Notes under the pieces: generated by a model | Databases searched by the model: none | Seen by the model: only the letters and a program-made list of their open reading frames with translations | Told to the model about the DNA's origin: nothing | Position numbers and translations under genes: made by a program | In this document: positions 16,932-25,033 of the stretch, one piece after another | How positions within the stretch are numbered: position 1 is the first letter of the stretch | Layout: each line of letters begins with the position of its first letter | NCBI RefSeq assembly: GCF_030144325.1 | Contig: NZ_CP126307.1 | Span: forward strand, 4,430,001 to 4,494,000 | Origin: Bosea vestrisii | Lineage (GTDB): Bacteria; Pseudomonadota; Alphaproteobacteria; Rhizobiales; Beijerinckiaceae | Reading direction: 5' to 3' | DNA length: 64,000 nt

Positions 16932-18116
16932 TCAGCCGCCTCCGCCCCAGGCCGGGTCGCTCAGGATCTCGTCTTCGTGCTCGCCGAGGCGTGGGCTCGG
17001 CCGGCTCGCGACCTGTCTGATACCGTCGAGCACGATCGGCGAGGCGATGGTCGGGATGGTGCCGGCCCTGGCCGCCGGGCTCTTGAGGTCGACGCGCACG
17101 CCCCGCGCCTTGACCTGCGGGTCGGCGAAGACCTCTTCGATCGTGTTGATCGGGCCGGCCGGCACGCCGACCGCCTCCAGCTTCGCCAGCAAATCGAGCT
17201 TGGCAAAGCGGCTGGTCAGGGCGTTGAGCCGCGCCGTCAGGGCGACACGGTTGGCGACGCGCGAGCGGTTGTCGATGTAATCGGGCTCAGCCGCAAAGCC
17301 GGCATCGCCGACGGCCTCGCAGAGCTTGCGCCACTGCCCGTCATTGCCGGTGGCGATGATGATGTGCCCGTCCGCCACCGGGAAGACGTCGTAAGGCACG
17401 ATGTTGGGATGGGCATTCCCGAGCCGCTGTGGCGCCTTGCCGGAGGTGAGATAGTTCATCGCCTGGTTGCCGAGCACGGCGACCTGTGCGTCGAGCAGCG
17501 CCATGTCGAGCATCGCGCCTTGGCCGGTCTGATCGCGCTGGCGCAACGCGGCGAGGATGCCGGTCGTGGCGTAGAGGCCGGTATAGATGTCGGCGACGGC
17601 ATAACCCGCCTTCATCGGCGCACCACCGGGCTCGCCGGTGACCGACATCGGCCCGCCCATGCCCTGCACCAGGAAGTCGTAGCCGGCGCGCGGCGCATAG
17701 GGGCCGTCCTGGCCGAAGCCGGTGACCGAGCAGTAGACCAGCCGCGGATAGGCCTTGCGCATCGAGGCCGCGTCGAGCCCGTATTTGACGAGGCCGCCGA
17801 CCTTGAAGTTCTCGATCACCACATCGGCATGAGCGGCGAGGCGATGCACCAGCGCCTGGCCCTCCGCTGTACGGAAATCGGCCGTGATCGAGCGCTTGCC
17901 GCGATTGGCCGAATGGAAATACGCGGCCGAGAGATGCTCCTCGCCCGCGCCCTCGACGAAGGGCGGCCCCCATTTGCGGGTGTCGTCACCCTCGGGCGCC
18001 TCGACCTTGACGACATCGGCGCCGAGATCGGCGAGGAGCTGGCCGATCCAGGGCCCGGCAAGGATGCGCGCCAGTTCGAGGACGCGCAGGCCGGCGAGGG
18101 GAGGGAGAGGCGACAT
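16932..18116 (-). CDS. CaiB/BaiF family CoA-transferase, probable glutarate CoA-transferase
   Basis: Class III CoA-transferase of 394 residues. Seen: LAGLRVLELARILAGPWIGQ, ADLGADVVKVEAPEGDDTR, and RAGYDFLVQGMGGPMSVTGE, where the aspartate is the catalytic residue of the family. GPPFVEGAGEEHLSAAYFHS and HPNIVPYDVFPVADGHIIIA are also typical. I chose the ATG at 18116 (MSPLPPLAG), which has AGGA eight bases upstream; starts at 18125 or 18140 are possible. It lies downstream of gcdH, and caiB-gcdH pairs commonly encode succinyl-CoA:glutarate CoA-transferase with glutaryl-CoA dehydrogenase. Substrate is therefore inferred from context. Confidence 0.88.
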   Translation of the reverse strand: MSPLPPLAGLRVLELARILAGPWIGQLLADLGADVVKVEAPEGDDTRKWGPPFVEGAGEEHLSAAYFHSANRGKRSITADFRTAEGQALVHRLAAHADVVIENFKVGGLVKYGLDAASMRKAYPRLVYCSVTGFGQDGPYAPRAGYDFLVQGMGGPMSVTGEPGGAPMKAGYAVADIYTGLYATTGILAALRQRDQTGQGAMLDMALLDAQVAVLGNQAMNYLTSGKAPQRLGNAHPNIVPYDVFPVADGHIIIATGNDGQWRKLCEAVGDAGFAAEPDYIDNRSRVANRVALTARLNALTSRFAKLDLLAKLEAVGVPAGPINTIEEVFADPQVKARGVRVDLKSPAARAGTIPTIASPIVLDGIRQVASRPSPRLGEHEDEILSDPAWGGGG

Positions 18117-18133
18117 CGACAACATCCTGAATG

Positions 18134-18235
18134 CCGTCATCCTGGGCGCCCGAAGGGCGGCCCGGAATCCCTCGTAAAGCTCCGGAGCCCTACGATGGAT
18201 CCCGGCGCTTCGCTTCGCTGCGGCCAGGATGACGG
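18134..18235. repeat. Intergenic palindromic repeat, family C
   Basis: Ends CCGTCATCCTGG (18134-18145) and CCAGGATGACGG (18224-18235) are exact reverse complements. The interior carries further GC-rich hairpins. It fills the gap between gcdH and the CoA-transferase and resembles the element at 11407-11553. Confidence 0.7.
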
Positions 18236-18248
18236 TGGAGCGCGTGGA

Positions 18249-19466
18249 TCAGAAGAACGCCTGCAGCCCGGTTACCGCCCTGCCCAAAATCAGCGCGTGG
18301 ACGTCGTGCGTTCCCTCATAGGTGTTGACCGTCTCGAGGTTCGCGGCGTGGCGCATGACATGGTACTCGATCGAGATGCCGTTGCCGCCGTGCATGTCGC
18401 GGGCCTGGCGGGCGATGTCGAGCGCCTTGCCGCAATTATTGCGCTTGACCAGGGAGATCATCTCCGGCGCCATCTTGCCTTCGTCGAGCAGGCGGCCGAC
18501 GCGCAGCGAGCCCTGCAGGCCGAGCGTGATCTCGGTCACCATGTCGGCGAGCTTCTTCTGGTAGAGCTGCGTCTGGGCGAGGGGCTTGTTGAACTGCTTG
18601 CGGTCGAGCCCGTATTGGCGGGCGCGGTGGAAGCAATCCTCGGCGGCGCCCATCGCGCCCCAGGAGATGCCGTAACGGGCGCGGTTGAGGCAGCCGAACG
18701 GGCCCTTCAGGCCGGAGACATTCGGCAGCAGGTTCTCTTCCGGCACGATCACGCCGTCCATCACCACTTCGCCGGTGATCGAGGCGCGCAAGCTGAGCTT
18801 GCCGCCGATCTTCGGCGCGGACAGGCCCTTCATGCCCTTTTCGAGGATGAAGCCGCGGATCTGGTTGTCATGCGCGGCCGACTTCGCCCAGATGACGAAG
18901 ACATCGGCGATCGGCGAGTTCGAGATCCACATCTTCGATCCCGTCAGCTTGTAGCCGTCGGCGACCTTCTCGGCCCGGGTCTTCATGCCGCCGGGATCGG
19001 AGCCGGCATCCGGCTCGGTCAGGCCGAAGCAGCCGACCCATTCGCCCGAGGCGAGCTTGGGCAGGTACTTCTTGCGCTGGTTCTCGTCGCCATAGGCGTA
19101 GATCGGGTACATCACCAGCGAGGACTGTACGGACATCATCGAGCGATAGCCGGAGTCGATGCGCTCGACCTCGCGGGCGACGAGGCCATAGGAGACATAG
19201 TTCGCGCCGGCGCAGCCATATTCTTCGGGCACGGTGACGCCGAGCAGGCCGAGTTCGCCCATCTCGTTGAAGATGCCGCGCTCGGTCTTCTCCTCGAGAT
19301 AGGCGTCGGCCACGCGCGGCATCAGCTTCTCCTGCGCGTAGTCGCGCGCGGTGTCGCGGATCAGCCGCTCGTCCTCGTTGAGCTGCTCGTCGAGCAGGAA
19401 GGGGTCCTGCCAGTTGAACTCGGCCAGCTTGTGGCTATGGGCGGTCTTGCGCGCGGCTTCGGCCAT
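18249..19466 (-). CDS. gcdH: Glutaryl-CoA dehydrogenase
   Basis: FAD enzyme that oxidises and decarboxylates glutaryl-CoA to crotonyl-CoA in lysine and tryptophan breakdown. 405 residues, the usual length. Seen: FNWQDPFLLDEQLNEDERLI at the start, CFGLTEPDAGSDPGGMKTRA, KMWISNSPIADVFVIWAKSA, and NTYEGTHDVHALILGRAVTG, which carries the catalytic glutamate and is characteristic of GCDH. The arginine in the RSMMSVQSSLVMYPI segment fits the glutarate-binding region. It sits between amaB and the CoA-transferase on the same strand, separated from each by intergenic repeats. Confidence 0.94.
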   Translation of the reverse strand: MAEAARKTAHSHKLAEFNWQDPFLLDEQLNEDERLIRDTARDYAQEKLMPRVADAYLEEKTERGIFNEMGELGLLGVTVPEEYGCAGANYVSYGLVAREVERIDSGYRSMMSVQSSLVMYPIYAYGDENQRKKYLPKLASGEWVGCFGLTEPDAGSDPGGMKTRAEKVADGYKLTGSKMWISNSPIADVFVIWAKSAAHDNQIRGFILEKGMKGLSAPKIGGKLSLRASITGEVVMDGVIVPEENLLPNVSGLKGPFGCLNRARYGISWGAMGAAEDCFHRARQYGLDRKQFNKPLAQTQLYQKKLADMVTEITLGLQGSLRVGRLLDEGKMAPEMISLVKRNNCGKALDIARQARDMHGGNGISIEYHVMRHAANLETVNTYEGTHDVHALILGRAVTGLQAFF

Positions 19467-19491
19467 GATCTCAACTCCCCGTTTGGTCTGA

Positions 19492-19586
19492 TCGTCATGG
19501 TCGGGCTTGACCCGACCATCTCGGAAACCAGCTAGCTGGTCACGAGATTCTCGGGTCTGCGCTTCGCTTCGCCCGAGAATGACGGC
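19492..19586. repeat. Intergenic palindromic repeat, family B (reverse orientation)
   Basis: Shorter copy of the element at 29891-30000. It has the two hairpin cores GGTCGGG..CCCGACC and GATTCTCGGG..CCCGAGAAT and ends GAATGACGG. It lies between the amaB stop and the gcdH start. Confidence 0.75.
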
Positions 19587-19593
19587 TTATCGA

Positions 19594-21114
19594 TCACGCA
19601 TCCACGTCGAAGCTGACGCCCTGCGCCAGCGGCAGGGTGGTGCCGTAATTCAGCGTATTGGTGGCGCGGCGCATATAGGCCTTCCAGGCGTCCGAGCCGG
19701 CCTCGCGGCCGCCGCCGGTTTCCTTCTCGCCACCGAAGGCGCCGCCAATCTCGGCGCCGGACGGGCCGATATTGACGTTGGCGATGCCGCAATCCGAACC
19801 TTCGCCGGAGACGAAGGTCTCGGCCTCGCGCATGTCGAGGGTGAAGATCGAGGAGGACAGGCCGGCGCCGACCGCGTTCTGCAGCGAGATCGCCTCGGCC
19901 AGCGTCTTGTACTTCATGACATAGAGGATCGGCGCGAAGGTCTCGCGCTCGACCGGGCCGCACTGCCGGGGCATCTCGACCAGGGCCGGGCGGACATAGA
20001 AGCCGCCTGCGCCGACATCGACTCGTCCGCCGCCATGCACCTTGCCGCCTTCAGCCTTGGCCTCGGACAGCGCCTTCTGCATGCCGTGATAGGCGGCTTC
20101 GTCGACCAGCGGGCCGACCAGCACGCCGGCTTCGCGCGGATCGCCGATCTTGACCGAGCCGTAGACCTTGGCGAGCTTCGGCACGAGCGTGTCGTAGACG
20201 CTCTCATGCACGATCAGGCGGCGCAGCGTGGTGCAGCGCTGGCCGGCCGTGCCCATTGCCGCAAACGCGATGCCGCGCAGCGCGAGGTCGAGATCGGCCG
20301 AGGGCGCGACGATCGCGGCATTGTTGCCGCCGAGCTCGAGGATGGCGCGGGCGAAGCGGGCGGCGAGCTTCTGGCCGACCTCCTTGCCCATCCGGGTCGA
20401 GCCGGTGGCGGAGAGAATGGGAACGCGATGGTCCTGCACCAGGATATCGCCGATCTCGCGACCGCCGATCAGGATTTCCGACAGGCCGGCGGGGGCCTCG
20501 GGGCCGAAGCGCTTCATCGTCTTCAGGGTGATCGCCTGCACGGCGAGCGCCGTCAGCGGGGTCTTCTCGGACGGCTTCCAGACGACGCTGTCGCCGCAGA
20601 CGAAGGCGAGCGCCGCGTTCCACGACCAGACCGCGACCGGGAAGTTGAAGGCCGAGATCACGCCGCAGACGCCGAGCGGGTGCCAGGTCTCCATCATGCG
20701 GTGGTTCGGCCGCTCGGTGGCGATGGTGAGCCCGTAAAGCTGGCGCGACAGGCCGACGGCGAAATCGCAGATGTCGATCATCTCCTGGACCTCGCCGAGG
20801 CCCTCGGAGGTCACCTTGCCGGCTTCCAGCGTCACCAGCAGGCCGAGGTCGGCCTTGTGCGTACGCAGTTCCTCGCCGAGCAGGCGGACGAACTCGCCGC
20901 GCCGCGGCGCCGGCACCTTGCGCCAGGCCAGAAACGCCGACTGGGCCCGGCCGATCGCGGCCTCGGCTTCCGCTGGCGATGTCTCGCGCAGCGTCGCGAC
21001 AGTCTCGCCGGTGATTGGCGAGCGGGCGCTCAGGCCGGCGCCGGCATAGGCGCTCTCGGAGACGCCGAGGCGCTTCAGCAGGGCAAGAGCGTCTTTCGGA
21101 AGGGAGGTCGTCAT
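19594..21114 (-). CDS. amaB: Aldehyde dehydrogenase, aminoadipate-semialdehyde/P6C dehydrogenase type
   Basis: 506-residue ALDH7-class enzyme expected to oxidise 2-aminoadipate 6-semialdehyde (in equilibrium with piperideine-6-carboxylate) to 2-aminoadipate. Seen: SAFNFPVAVWSWNAALAFVC, SATGSTRMGKEVGQKLAARF, ELGGNNAAIVAPSADLDLAL, GTAGQRCTTLRR with the catalytic cysteine, and the C-terminal KAYMRRATNTLNYGTTLPLA, which is specific to the ALDH7/AmaB group. The ATG at 21114 follows GGGAGG; the upstream in-frame stretch to 21219 is repeat DNA. Its neighbours gcdH and CoA-transferase support a lysine catabolic role. Confidence 0.9.
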   Translation of the reverse strand: MTTSLPKDALALLKRLGVSESAYAGAGLSARSPITGETVATLRETSPAEAEAAIGRAQSAFLAWRKVPAPRRGEFVRLLGEELRTHKADLGLLVTLEAGKVTSEGLGEVQEMIDICDFAVGLSRQLYGLTIATERPNHRMMETWHPLGVCGVISAFNFPVAVWSWNAALAFVCGDSVVWKPSEKTPLTALAVQAITLKTMKRFGPEAPAGLSEILIGGREIGDILVQDHRVPILSATGSTRMGKEVGQKLAARFARAILELGGNNAAIVAPSADLDLALRGIAFAAMGTAGQRCTTLRRLIVHESVYDTLVPKLAKVYGSVKIGDPREAGVLVGPLVDEAAYHGMQKALSEAKAEGGKVHGGGRVDVGAGGFYVRPALVEMPRQCGPVERETFAPILYVMKYKTLAEAISLQNAVGAGLSSSIFTLDMREAETFVSGEGSDCGIANVNIGPSGAEIGGAFGGEKETGGGREAGSDAWKAYMRRATNTLNYGTTLPLAQGVSFDVDA

Positions 21115-21146
21115 GGTGCGTTTGATCCTGATCGCCAGCGAACCAC

Positions 21147-21269
21147 AGCCCTCATCCTGAGGAGCGCTTCCAACGGAAGCGCGTCTCGAAGGATGCTCCA
21201 GTCCGCCGGAACGGTGCAATCTGGAGCATCCTTCGAGACGCCGCTGCGCGGCTCCTCAGGATGAGGGCT
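21147..21269. repeat. Intergenic palindromic repeat, family A
   Basis: Long imperfect inverted repeat. The left arm opens AGCCCTCATCCTGAGGAGCG and the right arm closes CGGCTCCTCAGGATGAGGGC plus T; the inner parts GTCTCGAAGGATGCTCCAG and CTGGAGCATCCTTCGAGAC are exact complements. A sub-hairpin GCTTCC/GGAAGC lies at 21165-21179. A second copy is at 47086-47194. This copy occupies about half of the amaB-LysR divergent promoter region. Confidence 0.85.
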
Positions 21270-21371
21270 CTTATTGGACTGCGAGCTGCAGCCCGGCATT
21301 CGGCTGCACAATGCCCTCTTCCGGCCGCTCTCCGCAATCGATATGTTCTCACGACTTGATGAGGGCAGATC

Positions 21372-22280
21372 ATGAACTTGGAGATCGTTCCCGGCCGGCT
21401 TTCGGTGCCCTCGCTCTCGGCGCTCGCCGCCTTCGAGGCGGCGGCGCGCCATGGCAGCTTCACCCGCGCCGCCGAGGAGCTCAACCTGACGCAAGGGGCG
21501 GTCAGCCGCCAGATTGCGCTGCTCGAGCAGAATCTCGGCCTGAAGCTGTTCGAGCGCGTGAAGAAGCGCGTCAGCTTGACGCCGGCCGGCGGTGCCTATG
21601 CGGCCGAGGTCCGCGACGGGCTCTCGCGACTGGCCGCCGCCACGCTCTCCGCCATGGCTTTCCGCGGCGGCGCCGGCCTGCTCCATCTCGCCATCCTGCC
21701 GACCTTCGGCACGCGCTGGCTGATCCCGCGCCTGCCGCGCTTCACCGAGGCGCATCCCGGCGTCACCATCAATTTCTCGACCAAGCTGGTGCCTTTCGAT
21801 TTCGCCCATGACGAGGCCGATGCCGCCATCCATTTCGGCCATCCGGTCTGGCCGGGCGCACGGCTGCATCGTTTGATGGGCGAGGAGGTCGTGCCGGTCG
21901 CGGCGCCGGCTCTGATCGCCCGCGCTGGCATCCGAGAGGCAGCCGATCTGTTGCGCCAGCCCTTGCTGCAGCAATCGACCCGCCCGCGCGCCTGGGCCAA
22001 CTGGCTGGAGCAGCAGGGCCTGCCGCCGGAGCGGGCGCTGATGGGCCCGCGCTTCGAGCAGTTCGCCATGGTGGCGCAGGCGGCGGTGGCGGGACTCGGC
22101 GTCGCCATCGTGCCGCGCTTCCTGATCGAGGAGGAATTGCGCTCCGGCGCGCTGATCATTCCGGTGGATCGGCCGGTGCGCGGTCCCGAGGGCTATTACC
22201 TCGTCTATCCCGAGGCCAAGGCGAGCTTGCCGGCGGTGGTCGCTTTCCGCGACTGGCTGCTCGGCGAATGCGAGGGATGA
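21372..22280 (+). CDS. LysR family transcriptional regulator (GcvA-like)
   Basis: 302-residue regulator. The winged HTH is SALAAFEAAARHGSFTRAAE, LNLTQGAVSRQIALLEQ and LKLFERVKKRVSLTPAGG; the effector domain starts LHLAILPTFGTRWLIPRLPR. The RQIALLEQNLG/RVKKRVSLT pattern and the short effector domain resemble the GcvA branch, which often responds to amino acids or related acids. It is divergent from amaB and upstream of the FAD oxidoreductase on its own strand, so it is well placed to control both arms of the proposed lysine/pipecolate island (inference). Confidence 0.9.
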   Translation: MNLEIVPGRLSVPSLSALAAFEAAARHGSFTRAAEELNLTQGAVSRQIALLEQNLGLKLFERVKKRVSLTPAGGAYAAEVRDGLSRLAAATLSAMAFRGGAGLLHLAILPTFGTRWLIPRLPRFTEAHPGVTINFSTKLVPFDFAHDEADAAIHFGHPVWPGARLHRLMGEEVVPVAAPALIARAGIREAADLLRQPLLQQSTRPRAWANWLEQQGLPPERALMGPRFEQFAMVAQAAVAGLGVAIVPRFLIEEELRSGALIIPVDRPVRGPEGYYLVYPEAKASLPAVVAFRDWLLGECEG

Positions 22281-22357
22281 ACTAGGCTCTCGACAAGCGC
22301 TGGTCGAGTCGGCATTCATGCGCTGAGATCACGAACCATCGTTTGCGCAGGTCACTC

Positions 22358-23578
22358 ATGTCTTCCGTTTCAGGCTCGGCCGACATCGTCATCGTAGGGG
22401 GCGCCGCGATCGGCTCCTCTGTCGCTTACCACCTCGCCAGCGATCCCGGCTTCAAGGGCAAGGTCATCGTCGTCGAGAAGGATCCGACCTACCGACTCTC
22501 GGCCTCGGCGCTGTCGGCCGCCTCGATCCGCCAGCAATTCTCCAGCGCGGTGAACATCCGCGTCTCGCTCTTCGGCATCGATTTTTTGCGCAACATCGGC
22601 CGGCACCTTTCAGTCGATGGTGAGGCGCCGTCGATCGATCTGCACGAGGGTGGCTACCTCTACGTCGCCAGCGACGAGGGGCATAAGATCCTCGAGCAGA
22701 ATCAAAGCCTTCAACAGCAGGAAGGCGCCGACGTCGCGCTTTATGCTGCAGAAATGCTGCGCAGCAAATTCAGCTGGCTAAATACGTCGGATCTCGCCTG
22801 CGGCACCTATGGCGTCAGCGGCGAGGGCTGGTTCGATGGCTGGGCCCTGCTGCAGGCCTTCCGCAAGAAGGCGCGCTCGCTCGGTGTCGAATATCGCCAA
22901 GGCGAGGTTGTCGGTTACGTGGTCGAGGGCAGCCGCGTCACCGGGGTGGAATTGGCCGATGGCAGCCGCATCGCCTGCGCCGCCGCGGTCAACGCCTCCG
23001 GCACGCATGGCGCGAGGCTTGCCGCGACCGCCGGCGTCGACATCCCGGTCAGGTCGATGAAGCGCTATGTCTACAGCTTCACCTGCAAGGGCGAGGTCGA
23101 CAACTGCCCGCTGCTGATCGACACCTCCGGCGCCTATGTCCGCCCCGAGGGCAAGCGCGGCAATGACGGGCAGATGTTCATCTGCGGCTCGTCGCCGCCG
23201 GCCGAGCTCGATCGCGAATGGGTCGAGACCGATGCCGATGTCGAGGACGTCGACTGGTCCTTCTTCGAGGAATATGTCTGGGCGCCGCTCGCCCATCGGG
23301 TTCCCGTCTTCGAGGCGATCAAGCCCGGCCGCGCCTGGGCCGGCCCCTATGACATGAACAGCCTCGACGGCAATGCCATCCTCGGCCCGGCGGTCGGCGT
23401 GCCGAACCTCTATCTGGCCAACGGCTTCTCCGGCCACGGCTTGCAGCAATCGCCGGCGGTCGGCCGCGGCCTCGCCGAGCACATCGTCTCCGGACGCTAT
23501 CTGACGCTCGACCTGTCCGATCTCGGCCATGAGCGCATCGTCGCCGGGCAGCCCCTGCGCGAGGCGAACATCATCTGA
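22358..23578 (+). CDS. FAD-dependent oxidoreductase (DAO family), candidate pipecolate or amino acid oxidase
   Basis: 406-residue D-amino-acid-oxidase-fold flavoprotein. Seen: FAD-binding ADIVIVGGAAIGSSVAYHLA with EK at the end of the Rossmann beta2 (VIVVEKDPTYRLSASALSAA), RQQFSSAVNIRVSLF, and a C-terminal GPAVGVPNLYLANGFSGHGL that contacts the flavin. Starting at the ATG at 22358 places the Rossmann motif at the expected distance; a TTG at 22343 is an alternative. In Pseudomonas the partner of AmaB is the FAD enzyme AmaA, L-pipecolate oxidase, so by context this could supply piperideine-6-carboxylate. Sarcosine/glycine oxidase-like activities are equally compatible with the fold. Confidence 0.85.
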   Translation: MSSVSGSADIVIVGGAAIGSSVAYHLASDPGFKGKVIVVEKDPTYRLSASALSAASIRQQFSSAVNIRVSLFGIDFLRNIGRHLSVDGEAPSIDLHEGGYLYVASDEGHKILEQNQSLQQQEGADVALYAAEMLRSKFSWLNTSDLACGTYGVSGEGWFDGWALLQAFRKKARSLGVEYRQGEVVGYVVEGSRVTGVELADGSRIACAAAVNASGTHGARLAATAGVDIPVRSMKRYVYSFTCKGEVDNCPLLIDTSGAYVRPEGKRGNDGQMFICGSSPPAELDREWVETDADVEDVDWSFFEEYVWAPLAHRVPVFEAIKPGRAWAGPYDMNSLDGNAILGPAVGVPNLYLANGFSGHGLQQSPAVGRGLAEHIVSGRYLTLDLSDLGHERIVAGQPLREANII

Positions 23579-23592
23579 AGGGAGTGCGCGTC

Positions 23593-24108
23593 ATGATCGA
23601 TACGGCCTATGTCACGACCATGGCGCACTATAATCGCTGGCAGAACCGCAGCCTTTACGATGCGGCCGCGGCCTTGAGCGATGAGGTGCGGCGGCAGGAT
23701 CGCGGCGCCTTCTTCGGCTCGATCCACGGCACGTTCTGCCATATTCTATGGGCCGACCAGATCTGGCTCTCCCGCTTCGCGGGCACCCCGAAGCCGCCCG
23801 TCCCCGGCAGTGAATCCTCTCGAATGATCGCGGAGTGGCCGGACCTCCTGGCTGAGCGACAGACGACCGATGCACTCATCGAGGATTGGGCCGGCAAGCT
23901 CCCGCCGGGCTGGCTCGCCGGCGATCTGACCTGGGTTTCGGGCGTCTCCCATCGCGAGTTCTCCAAGCCCAAGGCCCTGGCCGTCATGCACTTCTTCAAC
24001 CACCAGACCCATCATCGCGGCCAGGTCCATGCCATGCTGACGGCTGCCGGGATGAAGCCCGACGATACTGATCTGGTGCTGGTGGAGTTGCGGGGTGAGA
24101 AAAGGTGA
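23593..24108 (+). CDS. DinB family protein
   Basis: 171-residue four-helix bundle with the DinB/YfiT metal site. The three expected histidines are visible: one in GSIHGTFCHILWADQIW and two in the helix FFNHQTHHRGQVHAML. Family members include thiol-dependent (bacillithiol/mycothiol) transferases and many uncharacterised proteins. The ATG at 23593 is preceded by GGGAG at a good distance; GTG at 23584 sits on the ribosome site and is unlikely. It follows the FAD oxidoreductase by 14 bases, so it is probably co-transcribed, though a shared function is not evident. Confidence 0.85.
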   Translation: MIDTAYVTTMAHYNRWQNRSLYDAAAALSDEVRRQDRGAFFGSIHGTFCHILWADQIWLSRFAGTPKPPVPGSESSRMIAEWPDLLAERQTTDALIEDWAGKLPPGWLAGDLTWVSGVSHREFSKPKALAVMHFFNHQTHHRGQVHAMLTAAGMKPDDTDLVLVELRGEKR

Positions 24109-24208
24109 CGTCTTCTCGGGCGGAGCGCAGCGCAGACCTGAGAATCTCATGACGCCAAGGCACTGATTGGAGCGGCCTGAGATGCTCGGATCAAGCCCGA
24201 GCATGACG
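24106..24208. repeat. Intergenic palindromic repeat, family B
   Basis: Begins at the DinB stop codon and fills the convergent gap. It contains CTTCTCGGGCGGAGCGCAGC followed by ACCTGAGAATCTCATGACG, then GATGCTCGGATCAAGCCCGA with GCATGACG after it. Same orientation as 45030-45138. Confidence 0.8.
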
Positions 24209-24212
24209 GATT

Positions 24213-24728
24213 TCACTCACCCACAGCTTTCGCTCTGTGGCGCTTGGGTTTCTCGTCTTCATCCTCGTCGTCCCCGACATCGTCGGGGATCGCCGCCGTC
24301 GCATGCTGGCTCAGCTTCTGGAACAGGCCGAGCCCGACCAACGCAGCGACCGCGACCAGCATCAGCAAGGCGGGGAACAGGATGTCGGCCGGCTTGTCGC
24401 GCGCCGCCTTGGTGATCAGCACCAGCGATTCCAGGCTGAGTGCGACGATGATGATCGTCATGAACTTGGTCAGCGACCCCCGCGCCTCGGCCGGGCGGCG
24501 CAATTCGCGGTCGGCGATGACCTCCTCCTCGAACAGGAACTTGCCGACATCGGCGACGGCGACCGCGATGATCACCAGGCCGATGCCATCGAGCATGGTG
24601 TCGAGCGCGCCGTCCCCGGTCCAGAAGCCGGTGAAGGCGCGCGCGACCGCGACCGCCATCAGCAGGACCGCGGCGAGCAGCAGGACGCCGGCGATGGCGG
24701 AATAGAGCAGGCGACTGAACAAGGTCAT
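24213..24728 (-). CDS. Hypothetical inner-membrane protein
   Basis: 171 residues with three or four membrane segments: LLYSAIAGVLLLAAVLLMAV, MLDGIGLVIIAVAVADVGKF, FMTIIIVALSLESLVLITKA and ILFPALLMLVAVAALVGLGL. The C-terminus is an acidic/basic tail (DDVGDDEDEDEKPKRHRAKA). The ATG at 24728 has GGGGGAG upstream. The loop EEEVIADRELRRPAEARGSL between segments two and three is charged. I recognise a family of similar proteins in related alphaproteobacteria only as uncharacterised. It is convergent with DinB. Confidence 0.75.
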   Translation of the reverse strand: MTLFSRLLYSAIAGVLLLAAVLLMAVAVARAFTGFWTGDGALDTMLDGIGLVIIAVAVADVGKFLFEEEVIADRELRRPAEARGSLTKFMTIIIVALSLESLVLITKAARDKPADILFPALLMLVAVAALVGLGLFQKLSQHATAAIPDDVGDDEDEDEKPKRHRAKAVGE

Positions 24729-25033
24729 GGTGCAACTCCCCCGGAGACCGTGAGCCATGAAACCCGGCAGACGCCTACTCGTTCCCGCCAGCTCCTGTCA
24801 GGGCGTTCCAACTCGGAGATGGCAGCGATGCAGCGGCGTCATGAGCTGTGTCTTGCGGTCGTTTCGCCGGCAATGCCATGGTCCTGCACCTAGAGCCGGA
24901 AGATTTCAGATGGAATCGCTTTGCGCTTCCATCTGAAATCTGAATCCGTCTCTCATCAAAAAGTTAGAGCAGGATTCTTGCGAAAAACCGGTTCCCACTT
25001 TTTCGCATCCTGCTCTAGCCGCCGGAGAGCGCC
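24729..25033. other. 305-base non-coding gap with repeat element
   Basis: No convincing gene. It holds the promoter of the membrane protein (minus strand) and of LysE (plus strand), and about 120 bases of it (24895-25017) is a composite hairpin repeat, described separately. The LysE gene has only a weak ribosome site, GGAGAG at 25023-25028. Confidence 0.6.
24901..25017. repeat. Two-hairpin intergenic repeat, family E
   Basis: Hairpin one: AGATTTCAGATGGAA / TTCCATCTGAAATCT (24901-24941, 11-base loop). Hairpin two: TAGAGCAGGAT / ATCCTGCTCTA at 24965-25017, enclosing CTTGCGAAAAACCGGTTCCC. The second hairpin closely resembles a dispersed element I know from many Rhizobiales genomes. Between them, GAATCCGTCTCTCATC is the reverse complement (one mismatch) of a block at 32813-32828, linking this element to family D. 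Confidence 0.8.

Noticed and set aside
16977..19535. Plus-strand open frame of about 850 codons
   Set aside because: It is antisense to the CoA-transferase and gcdH genes, which have clear family motifs; the frame has no ribosome site or recognisable domain.
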